Shown here piece after piece: positions 24,126-30,404 of a stretch of DNA of 30,404 nucleotides. Origin of the DNA: CAMAVH01 sp035714115 (lineage in GTDB: Bacteria > Pseudomonadota > Alphaproteobacteria > SMXQ01). The DNA lies in the NCBI GenBank assembly GCA_035714115.1, contig DASTMO010000086.1, positions 1 to 30,404 on the forward strand, in the 5' to 3' direction. The position numbers and the translations under genes are program-made. The first letter of the stretch is position 1; each line of letters opens with the position of its first letter. The notes under the pieces were generated by a model. The model searched no databases and was not told the origin of the DNA. It worked only from the letters and a program-made list of their open reading frames with translations.

Positions 24126-25784
24126 ATGCCGCATTACTCGCCGCTGATCGCGACAATATGCATCGGCCTGGTTCTGGCCTTTATTTTCGGCGCTATCGCC
24201 CACCGTCTGCGCATTTCCCCACTTGTGGGCTACATCCTGGCCGGCATCGTCGTCGGCCCGCATACGCCGGGCTTCGTCGCCGACCAGACCCTCGCGCTTG
24301 AGCTGGCGGAAATCGGCGTCATCCTGCTGATGTTCGGCGTCGGCCTGCATTTCTCGCCCAAGGATCTGCTGGCGGTGAAAGCCATCGCCATTCCCGGCGC
24401 CGTCGTGCAGATCGGCCTCGCCACCGCCATGGGCCTCGGCCTTGCGCTGCTGCTCGGCTGGAACGTTCCGGGCGGCATCGTCTTCGGCCTCGCGCTGTCA
24501 GTCGCCTCGACCGTGGTGCTGCTGCGCGCTCTGGAAGAGCGTCGCATCCTCGAGACCAAACGCGGCCAAATCGCCGTCGGCTGGCTGATCGTCGAAGATC
24601 TCGCCACGGTCCTTGCCCTCGTGCTCCTGCCGGCCTATGCGGCTTTCACCCAGGACGCCTCCGGCGGCGATCAGGGCAGCCTGCTGATGGCCTTGGCCAT
24701 CACCATCGGCAAAGTCGTCGCCTTCGTCGCCATCATGCTGATCGTCGGGCGGCGGGTGATCCCCTGGATCCTGCATCAGATCGCCTATACCGGCTCGCGC
24801 GAACTGTTCCGCCTCGCGGTGTTGGCGATCGCCTTGGGCGTGGCCTTCGGCGCGGCTCAGCTGTTCGATGTCTCTTTCGCGCTCGGCGCTTTCTTCGCCG
24901 GCATGATGCTGAGCGAAAGCGAGCTCAGCCACGAAGCTGCCGCCGAAACGCTGCCGCTGCGCGACGCTTTCGCCGTGCTGTTCTTCGTCTCGATCGGCAT
25001 GCTGTTCTCGCCGGCGATCCTGATCGATGAGACGCTCGCCGTGCTCGGCACGATCTTCATCATCATCATCGGCAAGTCGCTGGCGGCTTACGCCATCGTC
25101 AAGGCGTTCAAACATCCGACGCGCACCGCATTGGTGATTTCCGCCAGCCTGGCGCAGATCGGTGAATTCTCCTTCATCCTCGCGGGCCTCGGCGTGGCGC
25201 TCGGCCTGATGCCCGAGCGCGGCCGCGACTTGATCCTGGCCGGCGCGCTCATCTCGATCCTGCTCAACCCGCTCTGCTTCGCGCTGATCGACAAGCTGAT
25301 GCCGAAACTGCAAGCCGCCGAGCCGGGCGCGCCCGTGCCGGAAGCGGCGCCGGAAGAAGAAGCGGCCCAGGCGACCGGGCTTTACGATCATTCGGTCGTC
25401 ATCGGCGCGGGCCGCGTCGGCGGCTTGATCATCCAGGCGCTGCGCGACCGCGGCCTGCCGTTCCTCGTCGTCGAGGAGAACGGCGAGCGCGTCGTCAAGC
25501 TGCGCGAGCTCGGCATCGAGGCGCTCACCGGCAATGCCGTGAAGGACGACATCCGGACGCTGGCGAACATGGCTGGCGCGCGGCGCATCTTTGTCGCCAT
25601 TCCCAATGCCTTCGAGGCCGCGCAGGTGGTCGAGAAGTTGCGGGCCGCCAATCCAACCCTGGAGATCCTGGCGCGCAGCCATTCCGACGAGGAAACCGAC
25701 CGCCTGCGCCAACTGGGCGCCAGCCATGTCGTCATGGCCGAGAGCGAAGTCGCCCGCGCCATGGTTGGCATCGCGCAAATCTGA
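24126..25784 (+). CDS. ybaL: CPA2-family cation:proton antiporter, YbaL/KefB type
   Basis: The 552-residue protein has about 12 membrane helices (residues 1-385) of the Na+/H+-exchanger fold followed by a cytoplasmic TrkA-N/RCK domain (about 415-540) with the nucleotide-binding motif VVIGAGRVGG. It is expected to exchange K+ or Na+ for protons under nucleotide control. It resembles E. coli YbaL along its length as I recall it (ISPLVGYILAGIVVGP, AEIGVILLMFGVGLHFS, FDVSFALGAFFAGMMLSESELSH). It has no KefC-type glutathione-regulation partner gene here. The start at 24126 is preferred to 24105: MPHYSPLIA aligns with the YbaL N-terminus and AGAGG lies upstream. The 49 bp after the stop carry a hairpin. 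Confidence 0.92.
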   Translation: MPHYSPLIATICIGLVLAFIFGAIAHRLRISPLVGYILAGIVVGPHTPGFVADQTLALELAEIGVILLMFGVGLHFSPKDLLAVKAIAIPGAVVQIGLATAMGLGLALLLGWNVPGGIVFGLALSVASTVVLLRALEERRILETKRGQIAVGWLIVEDLATVLALVLLPAYAAFTQDASGGDQGSLLMALAITIGKVVAFVAIMLIVGRRVIPWILHQIAYTGSRELFRLAVLAIALGVAFGAAQLFDVSFALGAFFAGMMLSESELSHEAAAETLPLRDAFAVLFFVSIGMLFSPAILIDETLAVLGTIFIIIIGKSLAAYAIVKAFKHPTRTALVISASLAQIGEFSFILAGLGVALGLMPERGRDLILAGALISILLNPLCFALIDKLMPKLQAAEPGAPVPEAAPEEEAAQATGLYDHSVVIGAGRVGGLIIQALRDRGLPFLVVEENGERVVKLRELGIEALTGNAVKDDIRTLANMAGARRIFVAIPNAFEAAQVVEKLRAANPTLEILARSHSDEETDRLRQLGASHVVMAESEVARAMVGIAQI

Positions 25785-25797
25785 CCCCATCTCTTCA

Positions 25798-25821
25798 GTT
25801 CCGGCGTAATCTGGCCGGAAC
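25798..25821 (+). terminator. Hairpin between the antiporter and dioxygenase genes
   Basis: GTTCCGGC and GCCGGAAC form a perfect 8-bp stem with an 8-base loop. There is no U-run, so it may be a weak terminator or a processing signal. It ends just before the GGGAGA ribosome site of the next gene. Confidence 0.45.
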
Positions 25822-25833
25822 GGGAGATGAATC

Positions 25834-26625
25834 ATGGCGAAGATGCCCGCTCTGTTCGTCGGCCACGGCTCGCCGATGAACACGCTCTACGACAACGGCT
25901 ATACCCGCGCTTGGCGCGCTCTCGGCGAGGCTTTGGCTGAAAAGCCGCGCGCCATCCTCGCCATCTCGGCTCATTGGTATATCCGCGGCACGTCAGTCAC
26001 TGCGATGACAGCGCCCAAGACGATTCACGACTTCGGCGGTTTCCCGCGCGAGCTGCATGAGTTTCGCTATCCGGCCGAGGGCGAACCGGGCCTCGCCGCC
26101 GAAGTGCAGAAATTGCTGAGCCCCACCGACGTCTCGCTCGACCAGAGCTGGGGGCTCGACCACGGCAGCTGGTCGGTGCTGGCCCATGTCTTCCCCAACG
26201 CCGATGTGCCGGTGGTGCAGCTCAGCATCGATGCGCGCCAGCCGGCGGCTTGGCACTTCGATCTCGGCCGCCGTCTTACGCCGTTGCGCGACGAGGGCGT
26301 GCTGATCCTCGGCTCGGGAAATGTCGTGCACAATCTGCGTCTGATCGACCGCAATGCCATGATGGGAGCAGGGGGCGGACAAGCTTATCCCTGGGCGACC
26401 CAATTCGAGAGCGCCATGCGCTCGGCCATCGCCGCGGGCGATGACGCCTCGGTGATCGATTACGGCAAATTCGGCGAGGCGGCGCGGCTATCGGTGCCGA
26501 CGCCGGAGCATTACCTGCCGCTGCTCTATGTGCTCGGCACGCGCGCCAAGGGCGAAGCCGTCAGCTTCCCGGTCGAGGGGATCGACCTGGCGAGCATCAG
26601 CATGCTCTCGGTGAAGTTGGGCTGA
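25834..26625 (+). CDS. ygiD: LigB-family extradiol ring-cleavage dioxygenase, YgiD/DODA type
   Basis: This 263-residue enzyme belongs to the class III extradiol dioxygenases of the 4,5-DOPA dioxygenase (YgiD) group, which open catechol rings with a mononuclear metal. Candidate ligand histidines are H11 in FVGHGSPMN, H47 in ISAHWY and H226 in PTPEHYLPLLYVLG. Other conserved histidines are in HDFGGFP (H65), GLDHGSW (H110) and GNVVHNL (H166). GGGAGA before the ATG supports the start. The natural substrate in bacteria of this kind is not known; no aromatic degradation genes surround it. It ends directly against the convergent ErpA stop codon. Confidence 0.9.
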   Translation: MAKMPALFVGHGSPMNTLYDNGYTRAWRALGEALAEKPRAILAISAHWYIRGTSVTAMTAPKTIHDFGGFPRELHEFRYPAEGEPGLAAEVQKLLSPTDVSLDQSWGLDHGSWSVLAHVFPNADVPVVQLSIDARQPAAWHFDLGRRLTPLRDEGVLILGSGNVVHNLRLIDRNAMMGAGGGQAYPWATQFESAMRSAIAAGDDASVIDYGKFGEAARLSVPTPEHYLPLLYVLGTRAKGEAVSFPVEGIDLASISMLSVKLG

Positions 26626-26961
26626 TTACAGAGCGAACGAATTCCCGCAGCCGCAGCTGGCGGTGGCGTTCGGATTGCTGATCGTGAAGTTCGCGCCGAC
26701 CAGCTCGTCGACGAAATCGATCTGCGCGCCGCCCATCATGTCGAGCGAGGTCTCGTCGATCACGACCTTGGCCGTTTCCGGGCCGAACAGCTTGTCATCC
26801 GGGTTCACCGCGTCGTCGAGGGTGAAGCCGTACTGAAAGCCCGAGCAGCCGCCGCCCGAGACGGCGACGCGCAGCATGAAGCCCGGGTGGGATTCCGCGG
26901 CGACCAGTTCGGCGATGCGCTTGGCGGCGCTGTCGGTGACGGTGAGGACATGCTGGACCAT
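26626..26961 (-). CDS. erpA: A-type iron-sulphur carrier, ErpA-like
   Basis: The 111-residue protein carries Fe-S clusters to target enzymes. The three invariant cysteines are C39 in GGGCSGFQYGF and C103/C105 in the C-terminal CGCGNSF. The start at 26961 gives the usual length; extending to 27051 would cross the divergent regulatory hairpin and overlap dgt. ErpA, IscA and SufA are hard to separate by sequence. I choose ErpA because this gene typically stands divergent from dgt in the order and no isc or suf genes are near. Its stop codon abuts that of the dioxygenase gene with no spacer. An operator-like inverted repeat lies 40 bp upstream. Confidence 0.9.
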   Translation of the reverse strand: MVQHVLTVTDSAAKRIAELVAAESHPGFMLRVAVSGGGCSGFQYGFTLDDAVNPDDKLFGPETAKVVIDETSLDMMGGAQIDFVDELVGANFTISNPNATASCGCGNSFAL

Positions 26962-27000
26962 GCAGCCTATGTAATCGCTTGCGCCTGTCCTGCCAAGACC

Positions 27001-27035
27001 ACCTATCGGTAACTGTGAATGGTCACAGGATAGGT
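27001..27035. promoter_or_regulatory. Nested inverted repeat between erpA and dgt
   Basis: ACCTATC (27001-27007) pairs with GATAGGT (27029-27035). Inside it CTGTGA (27013-27018) pairs with TCACAG (27023-27028) around ATGG. A five-base GGTAA bulge separates the two stems on the left. The inner part recalls a CRP/FNR-type TGTGA-N-TCACA site but with four instead of six central bases. It occupies the 88-bp divergent promoter gap, so a DNA operator or a dgt leader hairpin are both possible. Confidence 0.5.
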
Positions 27036-27049
27036 GTAGTGTCCGGACC

Positions 27050-28252
27050 ATGACCGAAGCCTTCCATCCGGCCGCCTATAGCTCGCCCGATTTGCCGGGA
27101 TTGGCCCCATATGCCTGCAAGCCGTGGGAGAGCCGGGGGCGCCTGCACAAGGAGGAGGAGGCGCCTGACCGTTCGCCGTTCCAGCGCGACCGCGACCGGG
27201 TGATCCATTCGACCGCTTTCCGCCGGCTGAAGCACAAGACCCAGGTTTTTGTCTATCACGAGGGCGACCATTACCGGACCCGGCTGACCCACAGCCTGGA
27301 AGTCTCCCAAATCGCCCGCACCATCAGCCGCCAGCTCGGCCTGAACGAGGATCTAGCGGAAGCCCTGGCGCTCGCCCACGACCTCGGCCACACGCCCTTC
27401 GGCCATGCCGGAGAGGAGGCGTTGCACGGCTGCATGAAGGATTTCGGCGGCTTCGACCATAACGCCCAGACCCTGCGGCTGCTGACCAAGCTTGAGCAGC
27501 GCTACGCCGCCTTCGACGGCTTGAACCTGACCTGGGAGACGCTCGAAGGCGTCGTGAAGCACAACGGACCGCTGCTTGGCGGCAGTAAATCGAAAGATAT
27601 CAGTCTCTTGCCGATTCCTATTCAGGAATACAATCAAGAGATGGATTTACAGCTGATGACTTACGCAAGCTGTGAGGCACAAGTCGCTGCTTTATCTGAT
27701 GATATTGCTTACAACAATCACGATATCGACGACGGGCTACGCGCCGGCCTGTTCGCGCCTGAAGATCTCGCCGAGGTGCCGCTGGTCGGCCCGGTCTTCG
27801 CCGACATCAAGGCTCGTTATCCAGGTTTGGAGCGGACCCGGCTGATCCACGAAGCGGTGCGCAAGCTGATCAGCCTGATGGTCGGCGACCTGCTGGTCGA
27901 GACCTGCCGTCGGCTCGCCGAGGCGAAGCCCGGCTCGGCCGACGCGGTGCGCGCTTTGGGCCGCCCGATTGTCGCTTTTTCCCAGGAAATGCAAGAGCAT
28001 GACCGGGCTTTGAAGGCTTTTCTGTTCAAGCGGATGTATCGCCATTACAAGGTCAACCGCATGACCTCGAAGGCCAAGCGGGTGGTGCGCGATCTGTTCG
28101 CGCTGTTCCTGCAGGAGCCGGACGGACTGCCGCCGGAATGGCAGGCGCGGACCAACGGGCCGGGCACGCCGCGCACCGCCCGCGTGGTCGCCGATTACAT
28201 TGCCGGCATGACCGACGGCTACGCCCTGCGCGAGCATGAACGGCTCTTTTAA
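27050..28252 (+). CDS. dgt: dGTP triphosphohydrolase-like HD-domain protein
   Basis: This 400-residue protein belongs to the type 2 dGTPase-like HD family, which removes triphosphate from deoxynucleotides and trims the dNTP pool. The metal ligands are H81 (RTRLTHSLEV), H110/D111 (LALAHDLGHTPFGHAGE) and the aspartate in SDDIAYNNHDIDDG. The N-terminal SRGRLHKEEE and FRRLKHKTQVF segments are typical. It is divergent from erpA and 26 bp upstream of argS. Codons for residues about 178-224 are strikingly AT-rich compared with the rest (TTA, AGT, TCT, ATT, AAT) and the protein there departs slightly from the alphaproteobacterial pattern as I recall it. The frame stays intact and the active-site residues are kept. 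Confidence 0.93.
   Translation: MTEAFHPAAYSSPDLPGLAPYACKPWESRGRLHKEEEAPDRSPFQRDRDRVIHSTAFRRLKHKTQVFVYHEGDHYRTRLTHSLEVSQIARTISRQLGLNEDLAEALALAHDLGHTPFGHAGEEALHGCMKDFGGFDHNAQTLRLLTKLEQRYAAFDGLNLTWETLEGVVKHNGPLLGGSKSKDISLLPIPIQEYNQEMDLQLMTYASCEAQVAALSDDIAYNNHDIDDGLRAGLFAPEDLAEVPLVGPVFADIKARYPGLERTRLIHEAVRKLISLMVGDLLVETCRRLAEAKPGSADAVRALGRPIVAFSQEMQEHDRALKAFLFKRMYRHYKVNRMTSKAKRVVRDLFALFLQEPDGLPPEWQARTNGPGTPRTARVVADYIAGMTDGYALREHERLF
27581..27720 (+). other. AT-rich patch inside dgt
   Basis: By hand count 57 of 140 bases are G or C (41%), while the flanking dgt sequence and the window in general are visibly well above 60%. The edges look abrupt, near GGCGGCAGTAAATCG on the left and GATATCGACGACGGG on the right. 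Confidence 0.7.
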
Positions 28253-28278
28253 GTACTGCGTGAAGTAAGAAGAATAAG

Positions 28279-30018
28279 ATGAATATCTACAGAGACTTTA
28301 AGTCAAAAATTGAGACAGAGCTTAAGGCTCTCGATCTCCCCGCCGGCCTCGATTTGAGCCGCCTGACTGTCGAGCCGCCGCGCGATCCGAGCCACGGCGA
28401 CCTCTCCACCAATGCCGCCCTCGTGCTGTCCAAGGACGCCGGCCAGAAGCCGCGCGACTTGGCCGACAAGCTGGCCGAACGCCTCCGCCAGTTACCTGAC
28501 GTAACTGAGGTGACGGTCGCCGGTCCGGGCTTTGTTAATATCCGTCTCGGCGAAGGCGTCTGGCGCGGCCAGCTCGCCGGCATCCTCGACGCGGGGACCA
28601 AGTTCGCCTCGGCGCCTAAGAAGGGCGTCAAAGTGAACGTCGAGTACGTCTCGGCCAACCCGACCGGCCCGATGCATGTGGGCCATGCCCGCGGCGCTGT
28701 GGTCGGCGACGCCCTGGCGCGCCTGCTGGAGAAGGGCGGCTACGACGTCACCCGTGAATATTACATCAACGACGCCGGCGCCCAGGTCGATGTCCTGGCC
28801 CGCTCGGCCCATCTGCGCTACCGCGAGGCGCTTGGCGAGGATATCGGCGAGATTCCGGCCGGCCTCTATCCCGGCGAGTACCTCAAAGATGTCGGCGCGG
28901 CGCTGGCCTCCAAGTTCGGCGACAAGTTCGCCAAGGCGCCGGAAGCCGACTGGCTGGCCGAGGTGCGAGCCTTCGCCATCGCGGCCATGCTCGAGCTGAT
29001 CAAGGAAGACCTGCTCGCGCTCGGCGTGAACCATGCCGTCTTCGCCTCCGAGCGCGCGCTCGTCGAGGCCGGCAAGGTCGAGGAGGCCTTCAAGGCGCTC
29101 GAAGCCAAGGGGCTCATCTATACCGGCACACTCGAACCGCCGAAGGGCAAGCTGCCTGACGATTGGGAGCCGCGCCCGCAGGTGCTGTTCAAATCCAGCC
29201 AGTTCGGCGACGACACCGACCGTCCGCTGAAAAAATCGGACGGCTCTTGGACCTATTTCGCCTCCGACATCGCCTACCACTTCGACAAGTACGAGCGCGG
29301 CTTCGGCACGCAGATCGACGTGTGGGGCGCGGACCACGGCGGCTACATCAAGCGCATGCAGGCGGCGGTCACGGCGATCACCGAGGGGCAGGGCGCGCTC
29401 GACGTGAAGATCTGCCAGCTCGTGAACCTGACGGAGAACGGCGAGCCGGTGAAGATGTCCAAGCGCGCCGGCACCTTCGTGACCCTGCGCGACGTGGTCG
29501 ACCGCGTCGGCAAGGACGTAGTGCGCTTCATGATGCTGACGCGCAAGAACGACGCGGCGCTCGACTTCGACTTCGCCAAGGTGAAGGAGCAGTCGAAGGA
29601 AAACCCGGTCTTCTACGTGCAATACGCCCATGCCCGCGCGCACTCCGTGTTCAGGAACGCCGCCGAGGCTTTCCCCGGCATGGCGACCGACGCGGCCAGC
29701 CTGGCGAAGGCCGATCTGGCGCGCTTGACCGACCCGGACGAAATCGCTTTGATCAAATTGATGGCCACTTGGCCGCGCACCGTCGACAGCGCGGCTGAAG
29801 CCCATGAGCCGCACCGCGTCGCCTTCTATCTGCAGGACGTCGCGGCGGCGTTTCACGGGCTGTGGAACAAGGGAAACAGCGACGTCGGCGCCCGCTTCAT
29901 CGTGGCGGGCGATCGGGGGCTCACCGAGGCGCGTCTCGCTCTCTTGCGCGGCGTGACTGCGGTGATCGCGTCCGGCTTGGACGTGCTCGGCGTCGCACCA
30001 GTCGAGGAGATGCGCTGA
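28279..30018 (+). CDS. argS: Arginyl-tRNA synthetase
   Basis: The 579-residue class I enzyme joins arginine to tRNA-Arg and is close to the E. coli length (577). The N-terminal additional domain contains PRDPSHGDLSTNAALVLSK. The HIGH motif is H133-V-G-H136 in NPTGPMHVGHARGAVVGD. The KMSKS equivalent is KMSKR at 392-396. The anticodon-binding helical domain ends the chain (YVQYAHARAHSVFRNA onward). The start codon region is unusually AT-rich (18 G/C of 60 between 28261 and 28320, counted by hand), which keeps the initiation site free of structure. It follows dgt closely and its TGA overlaps the next ATG by one base, so dgt, argS and the SPOR-type gene are probably one operon. Confidence 0.98.
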   Translation: MNIYRDFKSKIETELKALDLPAGLDLSRLTVEPPRDPSHGDLSTNAALVLSKDAGQKPRDLADKLAERLRQLPDVTEVTVAGPGFVNIRLGEGVWRGQLAGILDAGTKFASAPKKGVKVNVEYVSANPTGPMHVGHARGAVVGDALARLLEKGGYDVTREYYINDAGAQVDVLARSAHLRYREALGEDIGEIPAGLYPGEYLKDVGAALASKFGDKFAKAPEADWLAEVRAFAIAAMLELIKEDLLALGVNHAVFASERALVEAGKVEEAFKALEAKGLIYTGTLEPPKGKLPDDWEPRPQVLFKSSQFGDDTDRPLKKSDGSWTYFASDIAYHFDKYERGFGTQIDVWGADHGGYIKRMQAAVTAITEGQGALDVKICQLVNLTENGEPVKMSKRAGTFVTLRDVVDRVGKDVVRFMMLTRKNDAALDFDFAKVKEQSKENPVFYVQYAHARAHSVFRNAAEAFPGMATDAASLAKADLARLTDPDEIALIKLMATWPRTVDSAAEAHEPHRVAFYLQDVAAAFHGLWNKGNSDVGARFIVAGDRGLTEARLALLRGVTAVIASGLDVLGVAPVEEMR

Positions 30019-30404
30019 TGTCGCGCTACGACGATGACGATGACACCTTTGAGCGGCCTTCGGGCGGCAGCGAACGGCGCGTGGGGCCGAGCTCCATCGC
30101 TTATGAAAGCCCGCGGCGCAAACCGGGCCGTCGACGCCTGATCACGTCGCTCGTCGTGCTGCTTGCCCTCGGCGGCTTCATTGGCATCGTCTGGCACGCC
30201 TACAACCAGGGCAAATCCGGCGGCGCCGACGGCGTCGTGCCGGTGCTCAAAGCCGAGGATGGACCGACGCGCGTACGTCCCGACCAGCCGGGCGGCATGG
30301 ATGTGCCGAACCAAGACAAGCTGATCTACGACCGGCTCGCGCCGGGCGGCCAGATCGGCGCGCCGCAGATCGAGCGGCTGCTGCCGCCGGCCGAAGCGCC
30401 GGTC
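30018..30404 (+). CDS. SPOR-domain-type membrane-anchored protein (5' part)
   Basis: The frame runs off the window end after 129 codons. The start ATG overlaps the argS stop as TGATG. The product has an acidic N-terminus (MSRYDDDDDTFERP), a basic stretch (RRKPGRRR, 33-40), one membrane helix (about 41-59) and then a proline-rich periplasmic part with PDQPGGMDVPNQDKLIYDRL. That last motif and the position after argS are what I recall of the alphaproteobacterial SPOR-domain proteins, whose C-terminal SPOR domain binds denuded peptidoglycan at the division site. The SPOR domain itself would lie beyond the window, so the assignment rests on the visible N-terminal part and context. Confidence 0.8.
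   Translation, partial: MSRYDDDDDTFERPSGGSERRVGPSSIAYESPRRKPGRRRLITSLVVLLALGGFIGIVWHAYNQGKSGGADGVVPVLKAEDGPTRVRPDQPGGMDVPNQDKLIYDRLAPGGQIGAPQIERLLPPAEAPV

Noticed and set aside
24498..25883. A 461-codon antisense frame across the antiporter gene and the next start
   Set aside because: Overlaps two well-supported genes and has shadow composition.

Overview
The window is about 30 kb of high-GC, tightly packed DNA from an alphaproteobacterium, most likely of the order Hyphomicrobiales (Rhizobiales). Three things point there. First, the run of PCMT-like gene, tolC, popZ and valS. Second, erpA divergent from a dgt-like gene, followed by argS and a membrane-anchored protein that looks like the start of the SPOR-domain protein usually found there. 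Third, a recognisable PopZ polar-organising protein, a family restricted to Alphaproteobacteria. Family and genus cannot be fixed from the sequence alone. There are no phage, insertion-sequence, CRISPR or plasmid functions. Most genes are chromosomal housekeeping, envelope or transport genes.

Layout. 1-1317: 3' part of a molybdopterin-binding hydroxylase subunit. 1318-1761: non-coding leader with several hairpins. 1762-6032: RND efflux adaptor and inner-membrane pump. 6087-9300, minus strand: a metal-handling block. It holds znuA under an almost ideal Zur operator, then a DUF1007 protein with an EF-hand and a coupled RcnA/NicO-type permease, and finally an unknown 149-residue gene behind a perfect palindrome of Fur-family geometry. 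9370-14310: a small secreted protein divergent from a very large sensor histidine kinase with seven PAS domains; a full CtrA-type site (TTAA-N7-TTAA) lies between them. 14375-14700: tRNA-Asn(GUU) and tRNA-Cys(GCA), minus strand. 15012-20716: divergent PCMT homologue, tolC, popZ, valS. 20841-22577: ilvD, bounded by strong intrinsic terminators. 22629-26961: OsmC-family protein, exonuclease III, YbaL/Kef-type antiporter, LigB/YgiD-type extradiol dioxygenase, ErpA. 27050-30404: dgt, argS and the start of the SPOR-type protein.

How genes work together. The RND adaptor and pump lack an outer-membrane channel gene of their own, so the TolC at 15681-17069 is a natural but unproven partner. The zinc block combines a periplasmic zinc binder, a calcium- or metal-binding periplasmic protein and a permease; the ABC permease and ATPase that ZnuA normally needs are not here. 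valS uses and ilvD makes valine, but a strong terminator separates them.

Nothing here is clearly a new multi-gene system. The leads most worth following are the operator-like palindromes at 6554, 9288 and 9786, the seven-PAS kinase with its secreted neighbour, and a sharply AT-rich 140-bp patch inside the otherwise GC-rich dgt gene.
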